Assembly (NCBI GenBank): GCA_032620915.1
Contig: CP136052.1
Span: 1,774,501 to 1,838,500 of the forward strand
DNA length: 64,000 nucleotides
Source: Oscillospiraceae bacterium NTUH-002-81
GTDB taxonomy: Bacteria > Bacillota > Clostridia > Lachnospirales > Lachnospiraceae
Reading direction: 5' to 3'
The position numbers and the translations under genes were made by a program. The notes beneath the pieces are model-generated. The model was not told the origin of the DNA, searched no databases, and saw nothing but the letters and a program-made list of their open reading frames with translations. This document shows, in pieces, positions 19,145 to 28,204 of this stretch. Within the stretch, counting starts at the first letter, position 1, and each line of letters opens with the position of its first letter.

Positions 19145-21184
19145 GTGAAAAAGCAGACAGACAAAACCTATCATTTGATGAAAGGGGAACCTTATCCGCT
19201 GGGGGCTGTCGTGAAACATGGCGGTGTCAATTCCTGCGTGGCCCTTTCTTCTCTGGCCGAGGATGCACTTTCCCAAGAGACGAAGCCGGAGTCATGTTCT
19301 GCTGAATCGTCAGTGAAGCAAATCACACGCACAGCTTTCACAGTGGATCAAAGGCCGGGAACCCCAGCAGTCAACTCGGGGAGCGTAAAGAATCAGCAGC
19401 CGGAGGCAGAACCGACATCCCGGCTGTCCCTATGCCTTTATCATCCCGGCGAAGCCACGCCTTTCTGCCAGCTGGATTTTACAGAAGAACACCGCATTGG
19501 CGATCTTTACTTTTCCAGATTGGAGCCGCTGCCGCCCAAAGACTGCACCTATTCCTTTCTTCTGGACGGCGTGGAGTTCTGTGATCCTGCTGCCAGAAGC
19601 ATCTGCGGGCGGGAGGTATTCGGCCGGGAACCGGGGCCGCTGCGGGGGCAGTTTGTCCGGGACACTTACGACTGGGACGGTGACTGTGCACCGCAGATTG
19701 CCTATGAGGATGCCATTTTGTATACCGGTCACGTGCGGCATCTGACCATGGATCCCAGCGCCCGGGTGAAAAAGAAGGGGACCTTTGCAGGGATCATAGA
19801 ACGGATCCCTTATCTGCAGGCACTGGGCATCAATATGCTGGAGCTGCAGCCGGTATATGAGTTTGGCGAGCTGCTGCCAAGACCGGTGAGTTCCATGGCC
19901 TATTTTGCCCGTTCCGAAAAACAGGAGCATCATTATAAAAAGAACTGCTGGGGCTATGGCCCGGGCTTCTATTTTGCACCCAAGGCTTCTTTTGCCTGGG
20001 GAAAGGATGCGGGAAAAGAGTGTAAGGATCTGGTGAAGGCTCTGCACCGGGCGGGCATCGAACTGATCCTGGAATTCTATTTCCCGGCCCATACCTATCC
20101 GGGGCTGATGGTGGACTGCCTGAAATACTGGCTGCTGGAATACCATGTGGATGGTTTTCACATAAGCGGGTTTGACTTGCCCCTGGAACTGATCGCCAGG
20201 GAACCGCTGCTGGCGGGCGTCAAGCTGTTGGGCAATGGGTTCCGGACGGAAGAGATTTACCCGGACGGACATCTGCCGAAGGTGCGGCGTCTGGCGGAGG
20301 TGCACGACGGGCCGCAGATGGATATGCGCCGGTTCCTTCGGGGAGAGGAAGGGCAGATCGGCGGCTTTGCGGCAAGGCTGCGGAACAATCCCACGGACCG
20401 GGCGGTGGTCAATTATGTGGCTTCCCACAACGGGTTCACCCTGGCAGATCTGGTCTGCTATGAGGAGAAGCACAACGAGGCCAACGGGGAAGACAACCGG
20501 GACGGCAGCGATTATAACTGCAGCTGTAATTACGGCGAAGAGGGAAAGAGCCGGAAAAAGAAGATCAACGACATCCGGGCAAGGCAGGTGCGCAATGCCC
20601 TGCTCATGGTATTTCTCGCCCAGGGTGTGCCGTGTCTCCATGCCGGGGACGAGTGCGGCAACAGCCAGCAGGGCAACAACAATGCCTACGGTCTGGATGA
20701 CCCCACTGCCTGGATCCAGTATGATCGCAGCAGGGCAGGGGACTCTCTGCGCCGTTTTACAGAGAAGCTGATCGCTTTTCGAAAGGCCCATCGGGTGTTC
20801 CATCAGGCAGGGGAACTGCAGGGCATGGATGTGTCCGGCTGCGGCTGCCCGGACATTTCTTTCCACGGCAGACATGTGTGGTATCCGGAGTTTGACGGTG
20901 TCAGCCGCCAGCTGGGGGTACTCTATGCGGGAGCCGGTGTGGGAGACAGTTATTTTTACACGGCATATAATATGTATGGAGAGGAGAAATCCTTTGCGCT
21001 GCCCCATCTGCCCAAAGGCATGTGCTGGGAGCGGGTCATCGACACGTCTCTGCCGGAGGCGGAAATGTTTCCGGAAAGCCCCGAGCAAAAGGCGTTGGAG
21101 GCGCAGAAAGAAATGATTGTAAAAGGCAGGACCGTGGTGGTACTGGAAGGTCGGCTGCCGGGAGGAAAAGATGACACAGTATGA
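19145..21184 (+). CDS. GH13 isoamylase/GlgX-like protein, catalytic residues apparently lost
   Basis: Overall it aligns with glycogen-debranching alpha-amylase family proteins (an early-set-like N-terminal half; ALGINMLELQPVYEF; CWGYGPGFYFAPKASFAW; late QGVPCLHAGDECGNSQQGNNNAYGLDD). The four catalytic regions are altered: the region I DVVxNH equivalent is LEFYFPAH; region II GFRFDLA is GFHISGFD (nucleophile Asp replaced by Ser); region III KLIAEAWD is KLLGNGF (acid Glu replaced by Asn); region IV SHDGFT is SHNGFT (Asp to Asn). An insert of about 60 residues near the N-terminus is low-complexity and may be a linker. GTG 19145 is the chosen start, just after the ABC-F stop. Probably a glycan-binding or regulatory pseudo-enzyme. 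Confidence 0.8.
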   Translation: MKKQTDKTYHLMKGEPYPLGAVVKHGGVNSCVALSSLAEDALSQETKPESCSAESSVKQITRTAFTVDQRPGTPAVNSGSVKNQQPEAEPTSRLSLCLYHPGEATPFCQLDFTEEHRIGDLYFSRLEPLPPKDCTYSFLLDGVEFCDPAARSICGREVFGREPGPLRGQFVRDTYDWDGDCAPQIAYEDAILYTGHVRHLTMDPSARVKKKGTFAGIIERIPYLQALGINMLELQPVYEFGELLPRPVSSMAYFARSEKQEHHYKKNCWGYGPGFYFAPKASFAWGKDAGKECKDLVKALHRAGIELILEFYFPAHTYPGLMVDCLKYWLLEYHVDGFHISGFDLPLELIAREPLLAGVKLLGNGFRTEEIYPDGHLPKVRRLAEVHDGPQMDMRRFLRGEEGQIGGFAARLRNNPTDRAVVNYVASHNGFTLADLVCYEEKHNEANGEDNRDGSDYNCSCNYGEEGKSRKKKINDIRARQVRNALLMVFLAQGVPCLHAGDECGNSQQGNNNAYGLDDPTAWIQYDRSRAGDSLRRFTEKLIAFRKAHRVFHQAGELQGMDVSGCGCPDISFHGRHVWYPEFDGVSRQLGVLYAGAGVGDSYFYTAYNMYGEEKSFALPHLPKGMCWERVIDTSLPEAEMFPESPEQKALEAQKEMIVKGRTVVVLEGRLPGGKDDTV

Positions 21185-21900
21185 GACAACCGAGGCGCAG
21201 GAAAACGGTATCTGCGGGAAGGAAAACGGAGGGGGCCGCGGCATAGATGGGTTCTGGCTGAAAATGCTGGCCGTGGTGACCATGCTCATCGACCATATCG
21301 GCGCTATTTTTTTTCCCGGGCGTTCTGTGGATCCGGGCCATCGGCCGTCTGTCCTTTCCTATCTATGCCTTCCTGCTGACGGAGGGCTTTCATCACACGA
21401 GAAGCACGGACAGCTATCTGAAACGGCTGGTGCTTTTTGCCTGCATTTCCGAGCCGTTTTTTGATCTGGCATTTTATGGCGAGCTCATCCATCCGGCTCA
21501 CCAGAATATCTTTTTCACGCTGGCGCTGTCCCTGTTCATGCTGGATAAATGCAGGGACGAGAAGGCTTACTGGAAAAATATGGGATGGCTTCTGGGCGTT
21601 ATGATCACGGCGGAGCTGCTGCATGTGGACTATGGTTGCGGCGGTGTGCTGGTGGTGCTGCTGTTTGAGCGGCTGCGGGAGCGGAAAAAACTCATGGCGG
21701 CAGCGGTGAGCCTGCTGTTTATTTTCCTGTGGGGCGGCGTCCAGAGCTTTGCGGCACTGGCGCTCCTCCCGATTCTGTTGTATAATGGGGAGCGCGACAG
21801 GAAGATCAAATACGTTTTTTATACATTTTATCCGGTGCATCTGGCCATTTTATGGCTGCTGAAACTGATCCTGGTGCAGATGTACGGATTTCAGGGGTGA
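21171..21900 (+). CDS. TraX-family membrane protein, one frameshift
   Basis: A TraX-like multi-pass membrane protein (the family includes an F-pilin acetylase, but most chromosomal members have no known role). N-terminal GFWLKMLAVVTMLIDHIGAIFFPG, a central LWIRAIGRLSFPIYAFLLTEGFHHT that is seen only after shifting frame, then ACISEPFFDLAFYGELIHPAHQNIFFTLALSLFML and ending VFYTFYPVHLAILWLLKLILV. The break is at eight consecutive T (21307-21314), one more than needed. The start overlaps the end of the GH13-like gene by 14 bases, so these genes form one transcription unit. Confidence 0.75.
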
Positions 21901-21903
21901 CAT

Positions 21904-22461
21904 ATGAGACCAATCGCACATTTTAAGACAATCACGAAACATAAGCTGCTGGTGATGCGTTACTGCTTTTCTGTGGGTCTGTACCGGCAGGGGCTGCTCC
22001 ACGACATGTCCAAATATTCGCCGACGGAGTTCTGGGTGGGCGCAAAATATTATCAGGGCGTTCAGAGCCCCAACAACGCCGAACGCATGGACAGGGGCTA
22101 TTCCTCGGCCTGGCTGCATCACAAGGGGCGCAACAAACACCATTTTGAATACTGGCTGGATTACAGTCTGGATCCGGACAAGTCCATTGAGGGCATGAAG
22201 ATGCCGCTGAACTATGCAGTGGAGATGTTTCTGGACCGGGTGGCGGCCGGAAAAATTTATAACGGGGATGCATTTACGCCGGACGGGCCGCTGAAATATT
22301 ATGAGAAGGGGCATGCCAAGACCCTTTTGCATCCCAAAACAAGGGAATTGCTGGAATTTTTACTGCATATGTATGCGGAAAAGGGAGAAAAGGCCACTTT
22401 TTCGTACATCAAAATGGAAATATTGGCGAAGAAAGACTGGAATGACTATAATAATTTCTGA
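21904..22461 (+). CDS. DUF5662 family protein
   Basis: A 185-residue cytosolic protein of the DUF5662 family, common in Lachnospiraceae; function not established. Conserved potential metal ligands are visible: RQGLLHDMSKYSPTEFW, and SSAWLHHKGRNKHHFEYWLDY. Starts three bases after the TraX-like gene and ends about 200 bases before the amino-acid importer, so it is probably the last gene of the ABC-F/GH13/TraX unit. Confidence 0.75.
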   Translation: MRPIAHFKTITKHKLLVMRYCFSVGLYRQGLLHDMSKYSPTEFWVGAKYYQGVQSPNNAERMDRGYSSAWLHHKGRNKHHFEYWLDYSLDPDKSIEGMKMPLNYAVEMFLDRVAAGKIYNGDAFTPDGPLKYYEKGHAKTLLHPKTRELLEFLLHMYAEKGEKATFSYIKMEILAKKDWNDYNNF

Positions 22462-22539
22462 ATTAACCTGTTGACAGCAGAAAAGATTGTATTATTTTAT
22501 GAAAAATTCAGGAAAAGGAAAGTATTTCCTAAAGACGGG

Positions 22540-22569
22540 TTGACAATGTTCCACAGGAAATAGTATGAT
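22540..22569 (+). promoter_or_regulatory. promoter of the liv operon
   Basis: TTGACA (22540-22545), 18-bp spacer, TATGAT (22564-22569). A second TTGACA at 22471 may give another start. The leader contains an 8-bp palindromic hairpin, GCCTGCAG-TTAT-CTGCAGGC (22605-22624), without a T-run. Confidence 0.65.
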
Positions 22570-22670
22570 AAGTGGCAAATGGATAGAGGGCAAAGGAGTC
22601 GAGAGCCTGCAGTTATCTGCAGGCCCATTGTATTTCCCTCCCATGCATGAAAGAAAAAGGAGGATATGTT

Positions 22671-23861
22671 ATGAAAAAAGCAGTAAGTCTTATGCTGATC
22701 GCTGCCATGACCGTTGGTCTGACCGCATGCGGAAGCAGCGCAGATGACAGTGCCGCAGCTGACAGCAGCAAACAGGAGAACGAGACAGCCACAGATGCGG
22801 CTGGTACTTCTACAGATGGTGATGTGTTCGTGATCGGCGGTCTGGGACCTCTGACCGGTGCTGCAGCTTCTTACGGAATCTCCGTAAAGCAGGGCGCTGA
22901 GGTTGCCATTGATGAGATCAATGCGGCAGGCGGCGTACAGGTTGGAGACAAGACCTACACACTGGCACTGAACTTTGCAGATGACGAGGCATCCGAGGAT
23001 AAGGTTATCACCGCTTACAATTCCCTGATGGATTCCGGTATCAATGCACTGCTTGGCTGCGTAACCAGTGGTGCGTGCCTGGCTGTCATCGACCAGACAC
23101 AGGCAGACGGTATCCTGCAGATCACCCCGTCCGGTTCTGCAGCAGGCTGCACGGAGTATGACAATGCATTTCGCCTTTGCTTCACAGATCCGCTGCAGGG
23201 TGTTACCCTCGCTGATTATGTGACCGACACCCTTGGCCTGACCAAGGTTGCCATCATCTACAACAATGCAGATGAGTACAGCACAGGCATCACAGATGCT
23301 TTCGTTGAAGAGGCAGAAGCAAAGGGAGCAGAGATCGTTGCCAAAGAGTCCTTCGTTACTGACGATGTAGACTTCAAGACACAGCTGACTTCCATCAAGT
23401 CCACAGATGCTGAGGTGATCGTTGTACCGGCATACTATCAGGATGCTACCTACATCACACAGCAGGCCAAGGATCTCGGTATCGAGCTTCCCTTCGTAGG
23501 AAGTGACGGCTGGGACGGCGTACTGGGTACTGTGACAGATCCCAGCACCGTAGAGGGTGCAGTGTTCTTAAGCCCGTTCCTGGCAACTGACCCGGCTGTT
23601 ACGGATTTCGTATCTGCATATGAGGCAGCTTACAATGCAACCCCTGACCAGTTTGCAGCAGATGGGTATGATACTGTATATGTGATCAAGGCAGCTATGG
23701 AGCAGGCGGGTTCTATCGAGAGCGCAGACCTGATCGCAGCGATGACAGAGATCAACGTTGAAGGCGTGACCGGAACAGTTACATTTAATGCAGATGGTGA
23801 GCCTGAGAAGGGTGCCAAGTTTGTTAAGATCGTAGACGGTGCTTATACGGCAGTAGAATAA
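22671..23861 (+). CDS. livJ: branched-chain amino-acid type ABC transporter, substrate-binding lipoprotein
   Basis: Extracellular lipoprotein that captures the substrate for the following importer. Lipobox LTAC at about residues 15-18 of the signal peptide, then a Ser/Asp/Ala-rich linker and a type I periplasmic-binding fold (FVIGGLGPLTGAAASYGISVKQGAEVAIDEINAAGG; LTSIKSTDAEVIVVPAYYQDA; LPFVGSDGWDG). About 396 residues. ATG 22671 follows AAGGAGG. Leucine/isoleucine/valine is the family default, but some relatives bind other amino acids or amides. Confidence 0.9.
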   Translation: MKKAVSLMLIAAMTVGLTACGSSADDSAAADSSKQENETATDAAGTSTDGDVFVIGGLGPLTGAAASYGISVKQGAEVAIDEINAAGGVQVGDKTYTLALNFADDEASEDKVITAYNSLMDSGINALLGCVTSGACLAVIDQTQADGILQITPSGSAAGCTEYDNAFRLCFTDPLQGVTLADYVTDTLGLTKVAIIYNNADEYSTGITDAFVEEAEAKGAEIVAKESFVTDDVDFKTQLTSIKSTDAEVIVVPAYYQDATYITQQAKDLGIELPFVGSDGWDGVLGTVTDPSTVEGAVFLSPFLATDPAVTDFVSAYEAAYNATPDQFAADGYDTVYVIKAAMEQAGSIESADLIAAMTEINVEGVTGTVTFNADGEPEKGAKFVKIVDGAYTAVE

Positions 23862-23890
23862 GCGGTATTCTTTACTTTTGACGGTATTGG

Positions 23891-23919
23891 GGGACGGAAA
23901 GGAAGCTCCTTTCCGTCCC
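23891..23919 (+). terminator. intercistronic hairpin between livJ and livH
   Basis: GGGACGGAAAGGA (23891-23903), loop AGC, TCCTTTCCGTCCC (23907-23919), then TCTTCCTT. A perfect 13-bp stem with a weak T tract. The position suggests a partial terminator or mRNA stabiliser keeping the binding protein in excess over the membrane components (inference). Confidence 0.65.
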
Positions 23920-24018
23920 TCTTCCTTGATTCTGGCGAGTATCTTCTGAGGGGGATTCTCTCCTTTATCGTATAACACCGGCGCGTCGCCGCGCTGTGAA
24001 GGAGAGTGAGACATTCAT

Positions 24019-24897
24019 ATGAAAAACTTATTGGAACAGTTAATCAACGGGTTGAGTACAGGCAGTATTTATGCACTGATCGCTCTCGGTTATACGATGG
24101 TATACGGTATTGCGAAGATGATCAACTTTGCACATGGAGATATCATTATGGTTGGCGCCTATGCACTGTATGTCGCGGTGCTGACCCTGCATGTCCCGGT
24201 GATCCCGGCGGTCCTGATCACCATTGCCGTGTGTGCGGTACTGGGCATTACGGTGGAAAAGGTTGCCTACAAGCCGCTTCGGAAAGCGCCGCCGCTGGCC
24301 GTGCTCATCACCGCCATCGGTGTGAGCTATCTTTTACAGAATCTGGCGCTTCTGATCTTCAATGCAACGCCGATTCCTTTCCAGTCTGTCATCAAAGTGC
24401 CATCGGTGAAGATCGGCGGTCTGACGATCTCCGGTATCACCCTGGTGACTATGGCCATTATGCTGATTTCCATGATTCTGCTGACATTATTTATCAATAA
24501 GACAAAAGCGGGCAGTGCCATGCGTGCGGTATCGGAGGACAAGGGCGCTGCGGAGCTGATGGGAATCAACGTGAACCAGACGATCTCCATGACATTTGCC
24601 ATTGGTTCTGCGCTGGCAGCGGTGGCAGGTATTCTCTATATCTGTCAGTATCAGTCGCTGCGGCCCACACTGGGAGCTCTTCCGGGTATCAAGGCATTCG
24701 TTGCGGCGGTACTGGGCGGCATCGGCAGTGTGCCGGGTGCTATGCTGGGCGGTATCCTTCTGGGCGTCATCGAGAGCCTTGGCAAAGCATATATATCCAC
24801 AGAGCTGTCCGATGCGATCGTGTTCGGTGTCCTTGTTGTGGTATTGCTGGTGAAGCCTTCGGGACTTCTGGGCAAGCGTAAAAATGTGAAAGTGTAG
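24019..24897 (+). CDS. livH: branched-chain amino-acid type ABC permease LivH
   Basis: Inner-membrane permease, 292 residues, about eight hydrophobic segments. Family landmarks: LINGLSTGSIYALIALGYTMVYGIAKMINFAHGD at the N-terminus and the coupling-helix region AVSEDKGAAELMGINVNQTI. Also VAAVLGGIGSVPGAMLGGILLGVIES. Second gene of the liv operon. Confidence 0.93.
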   Translation: MKNLLEQLINGLSTGSIYALIALGYTMVYGIAKMINFAHGDIIMVGAYALYVAVLTLHVPVIPAVLITIAVCAVLGITVEKVAYKPLRKAPPLAVLITAIGVSYLLQNLALLIFNATPIPFQSVIKVPSVKIGGLTISGITLVTMAIMLISMILLTLFINKTKAGSAMRAVSEDKGAAELMGINVNQTISMTFAIGSALAAVAGILYICQYQSLRPTLGALPGIKAFVAAVLGGIGSVPGAMLGGILLGVIESLGKAYISTELSDAIVFGVLVVVLLVKPSGLLGKRKNVKV

Positions 24898-24906
24898 GTG
24901 TTGAAT

Positions 24907-25860
24907 ATGAAGGTCAATAAGAAAATCATAGGAAGAATCCTGGTAATTGTCCTCGCCTATGCACTGGTCACATTTCTGATCAAGGGCGGTGTGTTGAATA
25001 GGCAGTATACTTCTCTGATCGTGCCCATCGGTGTCAACATTATGCTGGCGGTATCGCTGAATCTGGTCACCGGCTTTCTGGGAGAGCTTTCCCTGGGTCA
25101 TGCGGGCTTTATGTCGCTGGGCGCCTATGCAGGTGCGTTATTTACGCTGAACACAGACATGGGAGATCTTCCTTCCATCATTGTGGCAATGCTCATCGGC
25201 GGTGTCGTTGCAGCGATCTTCGGTTTCCTCATCGGGGTACCGGTGCTTCGTCTGCAGGGGGATTATCTGGCCATCGTAACGCTGGCATTTGGTGAGATCA
25301 TCAAATCCATCCTGAATGCGCTGAAATTCACCAACGGTCCCAAGGGACTTTCCAAGATCCCGCTGCTTTCCAACTATCAGCATTATACGCTGGTATTTAT
25401 CGTGACAGTGATCACGATCCTTGTGATTTCGAATATTGTGGACAGCCGCCATGGCCGCGCTGTATGCTCTGTCCGTGACAATTATATTGCGGCAGAATCT
25501 ATCGGTGTTCATGTGAGCCGCTTCAAGATTATGGCATTTGTGGTGTCTGCATTTTTTGCAGGCGTGGCCGGTGTCCTTTATGCACATAACGTCGGTATCA
25601 TCAAGCCCACGACCTTCGACTATAACAAATCCATTGAGATTCTCGTTATCGTCGTTCTGGGCGGCATGGGCAGTATCCGCGGTTCCATCATTGCAGCAGT
25701 TGTCCTGACGATTCTGCCGGAGATGCTGCGCGGCGCAGATAATCTGCGTATGCTCCTGTATTCCATCGTCCTGATTGCGATGATGCTGTTCAACCAGTCC
25801 GGACTGAAGGAACGTCTCCTGGAGAGATTCTCCGGTAACAAAGAGAAGGCGGGTGAGTAG
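24907..25860 (+). CDS. livM: branched-chain amino-acid type ABC permease LivM
   Basis: Partner permease of LivH. Landmarks: NIMLAVSLNLVTGFLGELSLGHAGFMSLGAYAGAL, LRLQGDYLAIVTLAFGEIIKSIL, CSVRDNYIAAESIGVHVSRFKIMAFVVSAFFAGVAGVLYAH and VVLGGMGSIRGSIIAAVVLTILPE. The start is read as ATG 24907, about seven bases after TAGGTG; an in-frame GTG at 24898 overlaps that site. Confidence 0.93.
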   Translation: MKVNKKIIGRILVIVLAYALVTFLIKGGVLNRQYTSLIVPIGVNIMLAVSLNLVTGFLGELSLGHAGFMSLGAYAGALFTLNTDMGDLPSIIVAMLIGGVVAAIFGFLIGVPVLRLQGDYLAIVTLAFGEIIKSILNALKFTNGPKGLSKIPLLSNYQHYTLVFIVTVITILVISNIVDSRHGRAVCSVRDNYIAAESIGVHVSRFKIMAFVVSAFFAGVAGVLYAHNVGIIKPTTFDYNKSIEILVIVVLGGMGSIRGSIIAAVVLTILPEMLRGADNLRMLLYSIVLIAMMLFNQSGLKERLLERFSGNKEKAGE

Positions 25861-25862
25861 GC

Positions 25863-26627
25863 ATGGAATTGTTGAGTGTAAAAAATTTAAGTATTTCCTT
25901 TGGCGGATTGAAGGCCGTTGATAATTTTAATATTTCTATTGAGAAAGGGCAGCTGTATGGCCTCATCGGCCCCAACGGTGCCGGAAAGACGACGGTTTTT
26001 AACCTGCTGACCGGTGTATATCAGCCGGATTCAGGCTGCATCGTCCTGGATGGAGAGAATCTGGTGGGAAAAGCGCCGGCAGATATCTGTAAGAGCGGTG
26101 TTGCCAGAACCTTCCAGAATATTCGCCTGTTTGCCAAGCTTTCTGTGCTGGATAATGTCAAATCAGCCCTTTATAATGACAAGGACATGTCTTATTCCCT
26201 GGCTGCCAGCATATTTCGTTTCCCTTCTTATTACAAGAAGGAAAAGCTCATGAATGAGAAAGCCATGGAAATTCTGCAGGTGTTTGGACTGGAAAAATAT
26301 GCGAACACGTATGCATCCAACCTTCCCTACGGAAAACAGCGGGAGCTGGAGATCGCCAGAGCACTGGCAACAGAGCCAAAGCTTTTGCTGCTTGATGAGC
26401 CTGCCGCAGGTATGAACCCAAATGAGACCGCTGATCTGATGAAAACCATTCAGCTCATCCGGGACAAATTCGGAATTACGATTCTTTTGATTGAGCATGA
26501 TATGAAACTGGTATCCGGTATCTGTGAGCGTCTGTCTGTGCTGAATTTCGGCACGGAGCTGGCGTCCGGGGAGACTTCGGTGGTTCTCAATGATCCGAGA
26601 GTGATCACCGCATATCTGGGAGAGTAG
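25863..26627 (+). CDS. livG: branched-chain amino-acid type ABC ATPase LivG
   Basis: Cytoplasmic ATPase of the importer. Walker A GPNGAGKTT, long LivG-type insertion between Walker A and the signature, signature-region NLPYGKQRELEIARALAT (LPYGKQR instead of LSGGQ, normal for LivG), Walker B LLLLDEPAAGMNPNET, H-loop LLIEHDMKLV. 254 residues; starts within three bases of the livM stop. Confidence 0.94.
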   Translation: MELLSVKNLSISFGGLKAVDNFNISIEKGQLYGLIGPNGAGKTTVFNLLTGVYQPDSGCIVLDGENLVGKAPADICKSGVARTFQNIRLFAKLSVLDNVKSALYNDKDMSYSLAASIFRFPSYYKKEKLMNEKAMEILQVFGLEKYANTYASNLPYGKQRELEIARALATEPKLLLLDEPAAGMNPNETADLMKTIQLIRDKFGITILLIEHDMKLVSGICERLSVLNFGTELASGETSVVLNDPRVITAYLGE

Positions 26628-26639
26628 GAGGCAGCTGGT

Positions 26640-27350
26640 ATGGCAATGTTGAAAGTGACAGATCTGGAAGTGTGTTACGGCGTGATCCGTGCCATCAAGG
26701 GAATTTCCTTTGAGGTAAATAAGGGAGAAGTCGTTGCACTGATCGGTGCCAATGGTGCCGGAAAGACAACGACCCTTCATACCATCACGGGCCTGATCGC
26801 ACCGAAAGCCGGAAAGATCGAGTTTGAAGGAAAAGATATCACCCGGATGCCGGGACATAAGATCGTATCTCTCGGTATGGCCCATGTGCCGGAGGGCAGA
26901 AGAGTGTTCGCAGACCTGACGGTACTAGAGAACCTGAAGCTGGGTGCCTATACGAGAAAAGACAAGAACGAGATCGCAGAGACACTGAAAAAGGTGTACG
27001 AGCGGTTCCCGCGTCTGGAGGAGCGGAAAGGCCAGCTGGCCGGTACACTGTCCGGCGGCGAGCAGCAGATGCTTGCCATGGGAAGAGCGCTCATGTCTCA
27101 TCCGGACATCATCCTCATGGATGAGCCGTCCATGGGACTTTCTCCCATCTATGTGAATGAGATTTTTGATATCATCCAGAGCATCAGCGCTTCGGGAACG
27201 ACTGTCCTGCTCGTAGAGCAGAATGCAAAGAAGGCACTGTCTATCGCAGATCGCGCATACGTGCTGGAGACAGGAACGATTTCCCTGGAAGGCAAAGCGG
27301 ATGAACTCATGAATGATGAGTCTGTGAAAAAGGCATATCTGGGAGAGTAG
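26640..27350 (+). CDS. livF: branched-chain amino-acid type ABC ATPase LivF
   Basis: Second ATPase of the importer, 236 residues. Walker A GANGAGKTT, Q-loop and GMAHVPEGRRVFADLTVLENLKLGAY, signature LSGGEQQMLAMGRALM, Walker B IILMDEPSMGLSPI, H-loop LLVEQNAKKALSIADRAYVLETG. RBS AGGAGG about ten bases before ATG 26640. Last gene of the operon. Confidence 0.95.
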   Translation: MAMLKVTDLEVCYGVIRAIKGISFEVNKGEVVALIGANGAGKTTTLHTITGLIAPKAGKIEFEGKDITRMPGHKIVSLGMAHVPEGRRVFADLTVLENLKLGAYTRKDKNEIAETLKKVYERFPRLEERKGQLAGTLSGGEQQMLAMGRALMSHPDIILMDEPSMGLSPIYVNEIFDIIQSISASGTTVLLVEQNAKKALSIADRAYVLETGTISLEGKADELMNDESVKKAYLGE

Positions 27351-27435
27351 GATTTCCGATCAAAAAAATATGTGTATACAGAGAATGGTTATCGTCCAGG
27401 ACAGCGGCAAAAGGCTGGAAGGGATGGTAACCATT

Positions 27436-28204
27436 TTATATTGTCTGCAAAAAATGTCGGATCACCCGCAGATAAAAGGATTTGTGCACAAACATGGATG
27501 TGTGTGTGCCGCCTTTGACCAGGAGCAGCTGTGCCCGCGGAATCTGCCGTGCCATGTACCGGGAGTGAGAAACCTTCACAAGATCCCGGGTTCCGGCAAT
27601 GAGAAGTACCGGTGCCTGGATGGCCTGCAGCTGTTCTTCTGTGATCTGCGGGGAATGGCAGAGGAGCGCGGTAAGCTGCTGCCGGTGCCGGAAGAAGCTG
27701 CCCGGAAAAGGCCGATGAAAAATGGGTAAGCTTTGATTTGCCGCCGCCCGGCAAATGCGGTATTTGGCCCGGAAGAACAGGCGAACGGGAAGCAGCAGCC
27801 CATCCGGGGCACTGTTCCCGCTGACTGCAATGACGGCGATCGTCCGTGACGGGAAAAAGGGAGGCGAATTCCAGAGCGATATTGGCGCCGTCACTGAACC
27901 CCAGAAGGATGCAGGCATCTATATGCAGGCTGTCCAGAAGGGCGGCAGCATCCCTGGCCATATCTGCGGTGGTAAATTCTTTCCGGGCGCAGAAGGGTTT
28001 GATCTGTGAATGGCCGTGGGCACGGCTGTCCATCAGGACCACCCGATATTTGCGGGACAGCTGTTTCTCGTAATAAGAAAAGACCAGATGGGTCTGTGCA
28101 TTGCCATGCAGCATAAGGATCGGCGTGCCGTGCCCGCTTTCTTTGTAATAGATCCATGCTTCCGGCGTGTCTGCCACGCCTTTTCTGCTTGTCACTTTTT
28201 CCAT
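27436..28204 (-). CDS. alpha/beta-hydrolase, one frameshift
   Basis: Predicted soluble serine hydrolase. The first frame gives GTPILMLHGNAQTHLVFSYYEKQLSRKYRVVLMDSRAHGHS and the nucleophile elbow LLGFSDGANIALEFASLFP (GxSxG as GFSDG). The second frame gives the rest, including IQAPVLLIAGTRDLVKVSHSRYMA (acid Asp region) and KGGTHTSMFVHKSFYLRVIRHFLQ (His region). The break lies in the run GGGAAAAAGGG around 27851-27861, where one extra base is present. The start overlaps the end of the next upstream gene by 13 bases. Confidence 0.75.

Noticed and set aside
22605..22624. Riboswitch or T-box before livJ
   Set aside because: Only one small hairpin is present; the leader lacks the T-box core sequence and a downstream terminator/antiterminator pair.
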